Part shown: in pieces, positions 29,701-36,972 of the stretch
Numbering within the stretch: position 1 is the stretch's first letter
Layout of the letters: every line of letters starts with the position of its first letter
DNA from: Deltaproteobacteria bacterium
GTDB taxonomy: Bacteria; Myxococcota; Kuafuiibacteriia; Kuafuiibacteriales; Kuafuiibacteriaceae
Reading direction: 5' to 3'
Assembly: GCA_016703535.1 (NCBI GenBank)
Contig: JADJBV010000001.1
Coordinates: 6,841,895 to 6,905,894 of the forward strand
Length of the DNA: 64,000 bases
Notes under the pieces: generated by a model
Told to the model about the DNA's origin: nothing
What the model saw: only the letters and a program-made list of their open reading frames with translations
The model's database searches: none
Program-made: the position numbers and the translations under genes

Positions 29701-31393
29701 CGCCGTCACCGTCACCGCGGGCCAATATTTGTCGGCGGCCACCTCGGACGGCGCCACCGGTTGCCCCGGGGACACGGTCCTCGATCTCTACGGCCCCGAC
29801 GCGGTCACCCTTTTGGGATCCGACGACGACGACGGCAACGGCAGCTGCTCGGACATCAACCCCGTGCGCGACCTCTTCGTCCGGGCCTTGCCGGCCGGCA
29901 CCTACTACCTGCGGGTCCGGGGCTTCAACGCTACCACCACCATCAGCAACTACACGCTCACCGTGGTGATCTCCGACAGCATCTGCGGCAACGGCAACAT
30001 CGAAGGCCCTGAGCAGTGCGACGACGGCGACACCACCTCCAACGATGGTTGTTCGGCGACCTGCCAGTGGGAGACCGCCGGCACCATCACCGGCGCCGGG
30101 GCGACCATCAACGGCGCCTTGACCCCTGCCGGCAACATCGACTGGTACCAAGTGACCATCCCGGCCGGCTACGCGCTCCGGGCGGAGGTCAACGCGCCCA
30201 CCGCGGGCCTCTGCACCAACACCGACACCGTGCTGCGCCTTTGGGCCGCCAACCGCACCACCGAAATTTTCTCCGATGACGACTCGGGCGTGGACCGCTG
30301 CTCCTTGGTCAACCCCGCGGTCGATCCCGAGGTCCGGGGTTTGGCGGCTGGGACCTACTACCTGAGCGTGGAAGAGTACGGGAACGACTCGGCCGTGGCC
30401 GCTTATGTCCTGAGTGTGGTCATCGACGCGCCTCGTTGTGGCGACGGCTACGCCAGCGGCACCGAAACCTGCGACGACGGCAACATGGCCAGCAACGACG
30501 GCTGCTCCGCGGCCTGCATCTTCGAGGGCACCGCCGAAGTTGAACCCAACGAAACTCGGACCACCGCCACCGTCCTGTTGGCGGCCGGCCAAACCAGCGG
30601 CACCATCTTGGGCGGCCTTTCGGTGGCCACCGACTCGGACTACTTCAGCGTGGTGGTCCCGGCCGGCAACCACATCGTCGCCGAGATCACCTCCCCCAAC
30701 GGCGGTTGCCCCTTCGACCTGGACCTCGCGCTCTACACGCCCACCGGAGCGACCCGGACCTCGGACGCCCAAGACGGCGTCGACGCTTGTCCTCGGATCG
30801 CGCCCGGCCTCGACACCAACGCCCGGGCCCTCCCGGCGGGCACCTACACTCTCCGGGTCACCGCACCCGGGGCGATCACCCCGGCCATCTACCAGCTGTC
30901 GGTGCGCCTCTTGACCCCGGGTTGCGGCGATCTCTACCAAGACACGGCGCTGAGTGAGACCTGCGATGACGGCAACACCACCAGCGGCGACGGCTGTTCA
31001 TCGACCTGCACCTTCGAACAAGCCGAGGTCGAACCCAACGACGCCTTCGGGACCGCCACCCCGATCTCGGGCCAGATGATCCAGGGCAACTTGGCCGCCG
31101 GCGAATACGATTGGTTTTCGGTGGTGGTGCCTCAGGGCGCGTCGTTGTCAGCGGCCACCCACCGCGGCGGCCCGGATCAGTGCGCGACGACCCTGGAGTC
31201 GAGCATCGACGTCTACGGCTTGGATGGCACCACGGTCATCGCCACCGATCTGCAGGACGGGCCCGGATATTGTTCGGTGGTCTACCGCTCCGAGCTCAGC
31301 AACCTGAACGCTGGGACCTACTACATCCGGGTCGGTGGGTTCGCGGCGGCCGACACCTTCGACTACGCCCTGAGCGTGATCGTCACGCCGTGA
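26711..31393 (+). CDS. Giant modular lipoprotein: Ig-like repeats, PPC domains and DUF4215 Cys-rich repeats
   Basis: A 1560-residue lipoprotein (signal LILSGFMAIGLAC). In order: about four Ig-like repeats (residues 25-370); four roughly 110-residue units opening with a GP-V-x-H phrase and containing PGVEYYLLATD or PGVDYYFQVTD; then pre-peptidase C-terminal (PPC) domains (VEPNNT, GTYYLRV) alternating with four DUF4215 Myxococcus Cys-rich repeats (EQCDDGDTTSNDGCSATC and similar). No enzyme domain is seen, so a surface scaffold or binding protein is likely. The ATG follows an in-frame CTG/ATG-poor leader. It overlaps the end of bioA by 11 bases. Confidence 0.85.
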   Translation: MGRTGTALILSGFMAIGLACGEPTTDPPIERPPVFPTIERFDVSSPTVSAGQTVRLSYRVKNATFVSITPNLIAGTAQLEGMVETAPIGETTTFTLTAASEVGETSRSVVVTVVAGEVMIESFLASEPVIAPGSSTNLQWTTRAATRVSLAVQGGAVLIERAEAVGELAVSPSTNTTYVLTVEGLGGPKTAQLLVLVGLEPRVVTFVADPPQITLGGTGSTLRWEAVNASAITIRDGRGQVVVANAPLTGTQAVNPTVDTTYMLVASSPVGSAAAMASIAVLPAGSARILEFTANPTVLTGPGDTVITWNTADADTVDLLANGTTVTTFPRTAAGTLSLRLDSTSDLELVAENGAGTTRATVMVTVGAPDTTGPVIQHNALSNGQPEDVALDVVATITDDASAVGTATLFYRTVGDANYQSLTLLAQGNDRYQAQIPAVAVRSPGVEYYLLATDNAPATNASTLPIGAPANVFTCTVLPIDTAGPNVMHTRVPDDRQEGTAISVSAMATDASGVASVFLYYKRQTDALYTRLTLTQAGNEWSGTIPANEIVPPGLDYYLEASDVRTPANVTRDPSNAPTTVYSFRVIALDLTPPGVTHMPIANGQAGNVAVTISADVTDPSGVDTVQLFYKHRNQANYTAVAMTGAGDTKVAQIPAVAVQEPGVDYYFQVTDLAAPPNVGRIPVTAPGTPYAFSVTPVDMAAPSIQHTVLADGQPAGVARPISAVVADGSGVSQVTLHYRTTGGGTYSTLAMAGGPTYVATIPANGVATPGVEYYFEAVDSSPNANRALLPATAPTAVYSFRTGIAEVEPNNTAAQATPFLGAAATPLIGLGQISPATDRDFYTIDVPTGARLNLRAEVTIGGVGLCPTSDPRLYLYASDGTTVLVNDDQDGVANCPLIDAATDSGARDLAPGRYYLAVEESGQNAIIAAYELRVLLTPIACGNGLLERSSEQCEDSNVMAGDGCSATCQIEADGTFSGTGGSLTGAITPAGDSDYFAVTVTAGQYLSAATSDGATGCPGDTVLDLYGPDAVTLLGSDDDDGNGSCSDINPVRDLFVRALPAGTYYLRVRGFNATTTISNYTLTVVISDSICGNGNIEGPEQCDDGDTTSNDGCSATCQWETAGTITGAGATINGALTPAGNIDWYQVTIPAGYALRAEVNAPTAGLCTNTDTVLRLWAANRTTEIFSDDDSGVDRCSLVNPAVDPEVRGLAAGTYYLSVEEYGNDSAVAAYVLSVVIDAPRCGDGYASGTETCDDGNMASNDGCSAACIFEGTAEVEPNETRTTATVLLAAGQTSGTILGGLSVATDSDYFSVVVPAGNHIVAEITSPNGGCPFDLDLALYTPTGATRTSDAQDGVDACPRIAPGLDTNARALPAGTYTLRVTAPGAITPAIYQLSVRLLTPGCGDLYQDTALSETCDDGNTTSGDGCSSTCTFEQAEVEPNDAFGTATPISGQMIQGNLAAGEYDWFSVVVPQGASLSAATHRGGPDQCATTLESSIDVYGLDGTTVIATDLQDGPGYCSVVYRSELSNLNAGTYYIRVGGFAAADTFDYALSVIVTP
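28909..28922. repeat. GCAAG-N4-CTTGC palindrome (core TTAC), in the giant lipoprotein gene
   Basis: Frame CAA-NNN-NNC-TTG (QVTL). Confidence 0.9.
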
Positions 31394-32639
31394 GCACCCG
31401 GCGGATCGCCGCGGTCAAAGTGCCCAACTCCTCGGGCGTGATGGTCAACGACGGCATCAGATAAACGACCTTGCCCAGCGGGCGGATCCAGACGCCTTCG
31501 TTCACGAACAACTGGCGCAGGCCCTCCAGATCGTCCAAGCGCTCCAGCTCCACCGCCCCCATCGCCCCCAAAGTTCGCACCGCCTTGATCCCGGGGTGCC
31601 CCACCAGGGGTCCCAACTCAGCCTTTAGTTGAGCGGCGATCTGCGGCACCGCGGCCAGGCGAACGCCGTCTTCGAACAAGCTCAAGGACGCCAAGGCCGC
31701 CCGGGCCGCCAGTGGGTTGCCCATGAAGGTGGGCCCGTGCATCAAGGCTTGCTCCGGCCGATCGCCCCAAAAAGCCTGGAAAACAGCCTCGGTGGCGACC
31801 GTCGCGGCCATGGGCAAGGTGCCCCCGGTCAGGGCCTTGGAGAGGCAAATCAGATCGGGGACCACCGCGGCCTGCTGGCAGGCGAACATGGTGCCGGTGC
31901 GCCCGAAGCCGGTGGCGATCTCATCGTAGATCACCAAAAGCCCGTGGGCCCGGCAGAGTTCGGTCAAGGTGCGAAGGCATTCTACTGAATGGACCCGCAT
32001 CCCCCCCGCCCCTTGCAGCAAGGGCTCGACGATCACCGCCGCCAGCTCGTGGCCATGAAGCTCGAGGTGCCGGGAGAGGGCCGCAGTGCTCTCCGGGTCC
32101 TCGGGCAAGTGCAAGATATCTTGCGGTGGCACGGTCCCGGCGAAGCGACGGTGCATGCCCTCCTCGGGATCACAGACGCTCATCGCGAGGAAGGTGTCGC
32201 CGTGGTACCCGCCGCGAAAGGCCAGGAACTTGTGGCGTTCGGGCTGGCCGTGGCTTTGCCAATATTGCACCGCGATCTTGAGGGCCACCTCCACCGCCAC
32301 TGACCCCGAATCGCTGTAGAAGACGTGGGACAAGTCGCCCGGGAGCACCGCCGCCAAGGCCGAGGCCAAACGATAGGCCGGCTCATGGGCCAAGCCGCCG
32401 AACATCACGTGGGGCAGGGTGGCCAGCTGATCCGCCACCGCCGCCCGGATCACCGGGTGGTTGTAGCCGTGGCAAGCGGTCCACCAAGAAGCCAAGCCGT
32501 CGATCAACACTCGGCCGTCGGCCAAGTGGATCTTGCAGCCTTCGGTCCGGACCACCGGCAGCGGGGCCTTCGCGGTGGCCATCTGGGTGTAGGGACGCCA
32601 GACGTGGCGTTGGCCCCGCTCGAGCCAGTCGAGGGTCAC
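31383..32639 (-). CDS. bioA: Adenosylmethionine-8-amino-7-oxononanoate aminotransferase
   Basis: PLP enzyme converting 7-keto-8-aminopelargonate to diaminopelargonate with SAM as amino donor. Class III aminotransferase marks: WWTACHGYNHP, YSDSGSVAVEVALK, FRGGYHGDT, YDEIATGFGRTG, the PLP Lys in CLSKALTGG, and PTFMGNPLA. 418 residues, standard length. Its GTG start overlaps the bioB stop (GTGA), so the two are translationally coupled. It contains both a GCAAG-N4-CTTGC palindrome (32111) and an ATTCTACTGAAT repeat (31979). Confidence 0.95.
   Translation of the reverse strand: MTLDWLERGQRHVWRPYTQMATAKAPLPVVRTEGCKIHLADGRVLIDGLASWWTACHGYNHPVIRAAVADQLATLPHVMFGGLAHEPAYRLASALAAVLPGDLSHVFYSDSGSVAVEVALKIAVQYWQSHGQPERHKFLAFRGGYHGDTFLAMSVCDPEEGMHRRFAGTVPPQDILHLPEDPESTAALSRHLELHGHELAAVIVEPLLQGAGGMRVHSVECLRTLTELCRAHGLLVIYDEIATGFGRTGTMFACQQAAVVPDLICLSKALTGGTLPMAATVATEAVFQAFWGDRPEQALMHGPTFMGNPLAARAALASLSLFEDGVRLAAVPQIAAQLKAELGPLVGHPGIKAVRTLGAMGAVELERLDDLEGLRQLFVNEGVWIRPLGKVVYLMPSLTITPEELGTLTAAIRRVLTA
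31979..31990. repeat. AT-rich dispersed repeat ATTCTACTGAAT, in bioA
   Basis: Identical 12-mer to 7529-7540; encodes HSVEC on the minus strand. Confidence 0.7.
32111..32124. repeat. GCAAG-N4-CTTGC palindrome (core ATAT), in bioA
   Basis: Perfect palindrome over all 14 bases; minus-strand frame CAA-NNN-NNC-TTG (QDIL). Confidence 0.9.
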
Positions 32640-33631
32640 GCGCCGGGCACCAAGGGCGACAACCCCAGGCGCTGAAACAGCCGCTGATCTCGGTCACCGC
32701 TGGGGTTCGGGGTGGTCAACAACTTGGCGCCCCAAAAGATCGAGTTGGCGCCGGCCATGAAGCAGAGGGCGTGGAGTTCATCGCTCATCTGCTCTCGCCC
32801 CGCCGAAAGCCGCACGTAGGACTTGGGCATGATCAGCCGGGCCACGGCGATGGTCCGGACCAGCTCGAAGGGATCGAGATCGTCGACCTGCGCCAAGGGC
32901 GTGCCGCCGACCTTCACCAACAAGTTGATCGGCACACTCTCCGGGTGTTCGGGTTGGTTGGCCAGGGCCTGGAGCAGCCCGGCCCGATCGCGCCGGCTTT
33001 CACCGAGGCCCACGATCCCGCCCGAGCAGACGTGCATGCCCGCGCCGCGGACGTGGCTCAAGGTGTCGAGCCGATCTTGATAGGTCCGAGTGGTGATGAT
33101 CTCGCCGTAGTGTTCGGGGGAGGTGTCGAGGTTGTGGTTGTAGTAGTCGAGGCCGGCCTCTTTGAGGGCCCCGGCTTGGGCTTCGCTCAACATGCCCAAG
33201 GTCGCGCAGGCCTCCAGGCCCAGGGCCTTGACGCCCTTGACCATCTCCAACACCGGCTGGAGCTCGTGGTCCTTGGGGCTGCGCCAGGCCGCGCCCATAC
33301 AAAAACGTGAGGCGCCACCTTCTTTGGCGGCCTTGGCCCGAGCCAAGACCTCGTCCACCGCCAAGGTCTGTTCACGTTCGACGCCGGTGTCGTAACGGGA
33401 CGCTTGAGGGCAATAACCGCAGTCCTCCGAACAGCCACCGGTCTTGATCGACAACAGCTGTGAGAGCTGGACCGCGTTGGCCGGGAAGTGGGCCCGGTGC
33501 ACCAGCTGGGCCTCGAACAAGAGATCGAGCAGGGGCCGCGCCAGTAGGGACTCCAACTCCTCCAGGCCAAAGTCGTGGCGAAGGGGCGTGGGGTCGGGAC
33601 GGAGGGGCGTTGTCGTAGGGGAGGTGGCCAT
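32636..33631 (-). CDS. bioB: Biotin synthase
   Basis: Radical SAM enzyme inserting sulfur into dethiobiotin. The SAM cluster is GGCSEDCGYCPQ; other family blocks are RFCMGAAWRSP, YYNHNLDTSPE, CSGGIVGLGE and RLSAGREQM. 331 residues. The ATG follows a plausible GAGGGCGATG context. It is the first gene of the bioBA operon, which runs divergently from bioFD across a 57-base gap containing a TTGACA-like -35 and an inverted repeat. Confidence 0.96.
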   Translation of the reverse strand: MATSPTTTPLRPDPTPLRHDFGLEELESLLARPLLDLLFEAQLVHRAHFPANAVQLSQLLSIKTGGCSEDCGYCPQASRYDTGVEREQTLAVDEVLARAKAAKEGGASRFCMGAAWRSPKDHELQPVLEMVKGVKALGLEACATLGMLSEAQAGALKEAGLDYYNHNLDTSPEHYGEIITTRTYQDRLDTLSHVRGAGMHVCSGGIVGLGESRRDRAGLLQALANQPEHPESVPINLLVKVGGTPLAQVDDLDPFELVRTIAVARLIMPKSYVRLSAGREQMSDELHALCFMAGANSIFWGAKLLTTPNPSGDRDQRLFQRLGLSPLVPGA

Positions 33632-33647
33632 CGCGAGGGCCTCGACC

Positions 33648-33674
33648 CTTGACAAGCCTCCGCTCCAGGTCAAG
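33648..33674. promoter_or_regulatory. Candidate operator between bioBA and bioFD
   Basis: CTTGAC (33648-33653) and GTCAAG (33669-33674) are inverted half-sites 15 bases apart in the 57-base gap between the divergent biotin operons; the left half overlaps a TTGACA -35-like box. Spacing resembles BirA operators, but the half-sites are shorter than the known consensus. Assignment to a regulator is inference. Confidence 0.35.
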
Positions 33675-33688
33675 TCCTGCGGGGGCCG

Positions 33689-34847
33689 ATGGGCGACCTG
33701 GATCAATTCGCCCGCCAAAAGTTGGCCACCCTGCGGGCCACCGGCCTGTTGCGGGAGGTCTGGGACTCCCGCCGATCGCCAGGTGCCCGGGTCGAACGCA
33801 ACGGCCGAACCCTGATCTCCTTGAGCTGCAACGACTACCTGGGGCTCTCCCACGATCCCGCGGGTCGTCGAGGCCGCCGCCGCTGCGCTCCACACCTACG
33901 GCGCCGGCGCCGGTGCGGCCCGGCTGATCACCGGCGCCCACCCCTTGGCCCGGGCCTTCGAGCGGGCGATCGCCGACTACTTGGGGACCGAAGCAGCCCT
34001 GCTTTTTGGCAGCGGCTACCTCTGCAACCTCGGCGTGATCCCCAGCCTGGTCGCCGAGGGAGATCTGGTGGTGTTGGACCAACGGGCCCACGCCAGCCTC
34101 TACGCCGGCGCCCGCAGCGCCCGGGCCGAGGTGGTGACCTGTGGTCCCGGCGCTGGGCCCTTGGAGCGGGCCTTGAAGCGTCGGGGGGAGTTCAAGAACT
34201 GCCTGGTCGCCATCGAAGGGGTCCACAGCATGGATGGAGACCGGGCCGAGGTGCCGGCGATCGCCGAGTTGGCCACCGCCCACGACGCCTGGCTTTTGGT
34301 CGATGACGCCCACGGCCTCGGGGTGCTCGAGGATGGCAAGGGAACTTGCACTTCGGGGGGACAACGTTTGGCGGTGCCGCTCCAGGTTGGCACCTGCTCC
34401 AAGGCCCTGGGCAGCTACGGCGGCTTCTTGGCGGCCTCCCAGGGGGTGGTGGAGTTGTTGACCTCTCGGGCCCGGAGTTTCGTCTACACCACCGCTTTGC
34501 CTCCCATGGTGGTGGCGGCCAGCTTGGCGGCGCTCCAGATCCTCCAAGCCGAACCGGAGCGGACTCGGCTCCCGCTCCAAAAAGCGACCCTCTTCTGCCG
34601 GGCCCTCGGGCGCCCCGATCCCCAAAGCCCGATCGTCCCTTTGCCTTTTGGCACTCCGGAGCGGGCCCTGGCGGCCCAAGCCCGGCTTCAGACGGCCGGG
34701 TTCCTGGCGACGGCGATCCGCCCGCCGACGGTCCCCGAAGGCACGGCTCGGCTGCGTTTGGCCTTCCCCCACGCCTTGGAGGCGACGGACCTGGAGCGGT
34801 TGGTCTCGGCGGTCCGTGGGCTGGAGGTGGCGTGGCCCGCTGGCTGA
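33689..34847 (+). pseudogene. bioF: 8-amino-7-oxononanoate synthase, interrupted by a frameshift
   Basis: PLP enzyme joining pimeloyl thioester and alanine. The N-terminal part (from ATG 33689, GGGGG before it) reads through SLSCNDYLGLSHDP in one frame; after one surplus base at about 33860 the sequence continues in another frame as RVVEAAAAALHTYGAGAGAARLITG and the rest of the enzyme: LFGSGYLCNLGVI, DDAHGLGVLED, and the PLP Lys in TCSKALGSYGG. Both halves are otherwise complete and well conserved, and the partner genes are intact, so sequencing error is a real possibility. Overlaps bioD by 16 bases. Confidence 0.8.
34336..34349. repeat. GCAAG-N4-CTTGC palindrome (core GGAA), in bioF
   Basis: Different frame from most copies (residues GKGTC). 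Confidence 0.9.
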
Positions 34848-35515
34848 TCACCGGGATCGGCACCGACGTCGGCAAGACCTGGGTCAGCGAGGCCTTGATC
34901 CGGGGCTGGGTCGGCGCCGGCCGAAAGGTCGGGGTGTTGAAGCCGGTGTTGACCGGGGTGGACCTGGCGGATCCAGCGAGTTGGGCCACCTCGGATCCGG
35001 GCCGTCTGCTCCTGGCCGCGGGCCGGAGCTTAAACGCCGAGTTGTTGGGGGCGACCTGTCCGTTTCACTTTCGGGCCCCACTTTCGCCCGACCAAGCGGC
35101 GGAGCAAGAAGGGCGCGTCTTGTCGCTGTCGGAGGTTTTGCAAGTTGTCTTGCAAGCCGATCGCCCCGAACTCCACGAACTTTTGGTCGAAGGTGCGGGC
35201 GGGGTGATGTCGCCGCTGTCCCCTGACGCAACTCAACTCGAACTTTGGCGCCGTTTGGGGTGGCCCGCGGTGGTGGTGGCCGGCACCTACCTGGGCAGCC
35301 TCAGCCACACCTTGTCGGCGCTGGAGGTCTTGGGATCCCAGGCGGCCGGGGTGATCCTCAGCCCATCGAACGACGCCCCGGTTTCTCCCGAACGCCACGC
35401 CGCCAGCTTGTCCCGCTACACCGCCGTGCCGATCGCCCACTGTGCCCGGGGCCAAACTGAACTCCCGCCCTCCCTGCTCGACGGCTGGAGCGCCCGGCTC
35501 AACGTTCGATCTTGA
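34832..35515 (+). CDS. bioD: Dethiobiotin synthetase
   Basis: ATP-dependent ring closure of diaminopelargonate. The N-terminal P-loop is ITGIGTDVGKTW, followed by the KPV substrate-Lys segment (VLKPVLTG), LVEGAGGVMSPLS and VVAGTYLGSLSH. 227 residues. The GTG at 34832 is chosen because it places the P-loop at the N-terminus; it overlaps the end of bioF. It is convergent with, and overlaps by 17 bases, the ferritin-like gene. A GCAAG-N4-CTTGC palindrome encodes LQVVLQ. Confidence 0.9.
   Translation: MARWLITGIGTDVGKTWVSEALIRGWVGAGRKVGVLKPVLTGVDLADPASWATSDPGRLLLAAGRSLNAELLGATCPFHFRAPLSPDQAAEQEGRVLSLSEVLQVVLQADRPELHELLVEGAGGVMSPLSPDATQLELWRRLGWPAVVVAGTYLGSLSHTLSALEVLGSQAAGVILSPSNDAPVSPERHAASLSRYTAVPIAHCARGQTELPPSLLDGWSARLNVRS
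35140..35153. repeat. GCAAG-N4-CTTGC palindrome (core TTGT), in bioD
   Basis: Frame CAA-NNN-NNC-TTG (QVVL). Confidence 0.9.
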
Positions 35516-36341
35516 CCGAAAGATCGACCGGCACTCCCAGGTCATCCAAGCGCGGCAACAGCTCACTCTTCACGGCCTCGTAGAAGACGGCCAACAAGTG
35601 GGGCGGCGAAAGCAGGCCCAACCCGGCCAGGGCCTCTTCGAGCGGACCGGGCGGGGCGGTGGCGTCGGCCTCGCTCAAAGGTCCCCCGAGGCGTTGCTCA
35701 AAACGTTGGATGTCGGCCACCACCCGTTCGCCCAGGCGCCGCCGGGTCCGATCGCTCCACTTGGGCACGAAGATCTTGGCGGTCTCGAAGCCGAAGGCGC
35801 CGTGGAACGCTTCGTCCCGATGGATCTCACCGACCGCCCACTTGGCCAACGCGTGTTGGGAACAACCCAAGGCCTCGCGAAACACGTGGGCCGAGAGGTG
35901 TTCGAACACGCAAAAAAAGCCGACCAACCCCGCCAACAGCTCGAACTCCACCTCTTCGGCGTTTTGATCGGCCACCCCCACCGGGAAGGGCGGCACCGCG
36001 GCGCGAGGGATGGTCGGCACCTCACCGAAGCGCTCGACCATTTGGGCGCAGATGTCGACGTGACGGATCTCGTCCTCGACGATCCGACCAAAGGCCCCGA
36101 TGATGTCCAGCGGGGCACCCAGGCGGGCCAGGCCGGCGGTCATCCAACCCGAGATCACCACCGACTCGTATTCGGTCTCGACCAGCCGCTGCCACCCGGT
36201 GCGGGCGGGGGCCCACAGGCTGGGGTCCAGGCTCGCCAGCTCGAAGTCCGGGGCCGGGTCACTTTCACCGTGCCGCAGCACCCGCTGCCGGTGCACGACC
36301 TTGAGGCGGGTGACGTCGCGCTGGATGGGGATGCGGTTCAA
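35499..36341 (-). CDS. Ferritin-like (diiron-type) protein
   Basis: A 280-residue, mostly helical protein. Two metal-binding-type motifs are seen: EDEIRHVDICAQM (ExxH) and EIHRDEAFHGAF (E...DExxH), with a further Glu-rich helix (VETEYESVVI). This is the pattern of ferritin-like or diiron oxidase proteins, but the subfamily is unclear. The start is TTG. It is convergent with bioD. It could oxidise a small substrate or store metal; not determined. Confidence 0.65.
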   Translation of the reverse strand: MNRIPIQRDVTRLKVVHRQRVLRHGESDPAPDFELASLDPSLWAPARTGWQRLVETEYESVVISGWMTAGLARLGAPLDIIGAFGRIVEDEIRHVDICAQMVERFGEVPTIPRAAVPPFPVGVADQNAEEVEFELLAGLVGFFCVFEHLSAHVFREALGCSQHALAKWAVGEIHRDEAFHGAFGFETAKIFVPKWSDRTRRRLGERVVADIQRFEQRLGGPLSEADATAPPGPLEEALAGLGLLSPPHLLAVFYEAVKSELLPRLDDLGVPVDLSVKIER

Positions 36342-36434
36342 GCGGCCGGGAGCCTAGCCAGGACCGAGGCCAGAGGCGAGCCTGGCGACCCGGGTCGCCG
36401 GGGGGATGTGAGGCTTGGGATCACCCGGCGGACG

Positions 36435-36444
36435 GCAAATTTGC
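36435..36444. promoter_or_regulatory. Palindrome GCAAATTTGC upstream of a lipoprotein gene
   Basis: A perfect 10-base AT-centred palindrome 57 bases before the start of the Cys-rich lipoprotein gene, in the gap between divergent genes. It could be an operator; nothing else supports this. Confidence 0.25.
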
Positions 36445-36500
36445 GTTTCCCTTCCAGGCCCCGGTAGTCTTATGGGGCTCAAGCCTTGTTGGAGGGTTGG

Positions 36501-36914
36501 ATGGCACGTTTCTTCGGAACTTTGATCTTCTCCTCGGCCCTGGTGGTCGCTGCGATCGGCTGCGCCGACGAATGTGGTCGCGCGGGCGACTGTGAGGCCA
36601 ACGAGGTCTGCTTCAAGGGCCTCTGCACGCCCAACACTTCCAGCTCCTTGGTCTGCCGCAACACGGCCGACTGCAACCCGGAGCCCGGGGTGACCACCTT
36701 GCAGTGTATCAACGCTCGCTGCCGAGTGCCGGACAACCTGGGCGGCGGCGGCAACACCGACGCGGGCCCCACCGACACCGGCGTCGACAGCGGCACCCCT
36801 GACAGCGGCACGATCTTCCCGGACGCGACCGTCTTCCCGGACGCGACCTTCCCGGACGCGACCTTCCCCGACGCTTCGGTGACCGACACTGGCACCGTCG
36901 CCGACGGCGGCTGA
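36501..36914 (+). CDS. Small Cys-rich lipoprotein with FPDAT tandem repeat
   Basis: A 137-residue protein: signal ending VVAAIGC (lipobox), a Cys-rich domain (ADECGRAGDCEANEVCFKGLC, about 9 Cys in all) and a low-complexity tail (DAGPTDTGVDSGTPDSG) containing four FPDAT/FPDAS units. GGAGG precedes the ATG by 5 bases. The Cys-rich domain resembles the short secreted Cys motifs common in Myxococcota. Probably a surface-anchored small protein; function unknown. Confidence 0.7.
   Translation: MARFFGTLIFSSALVVAAIGCADECGRAGDCEANEVCFKGLCTPNTSSSLVCRNTADCNPEPGVTTLQCINARCRVPDNLGGGGNTDAGPTDTGVDSGTPDSGTIFPDATVFPDATFPDATFPDASVTDTGTVADGG
36816..36878 (+). repeat. Tandem 15-base repeat inside the Cys-rich lipoprotein gene
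   Basis: Unit TTCCCGGACGCGACC occurs at 36816-36830, 36834-36848 and 36849-36863, then a variant at 36864-36878. The first and second units are separated by one GTC codon. Units encode FPDAT. Being a multiple of three, copy changes would keep the frame. Confidence 0.85.
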
Positions 36915-36927
36915 AGTTCAGCCCCGA

Positions 36928-36950
36928 GGGGCGCTGCAACCCAGCGCCCC
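36928..36950. terminator. Bidirectional terminator hairpin
   Basis: GGGGCGCTG and CAGCGCCCC form a perfect 9-base stem around a 5-base loop between the two convergent genes. A pyrimidine-rich tail (GCCTCTCTTCTCC) follows on the plus strand. Confidence 0.65.
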
Positions 36951-36972
36951 GCCTCTCTTCTCCTTCTCCGCC

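Noticed and set aside
28094..30940. A 948-residue open frame opposite the giant lipoprotein gene
   Set aside because: Antisense shadow of a high-GC coding gene; low-complexity and without recognisable motifs.
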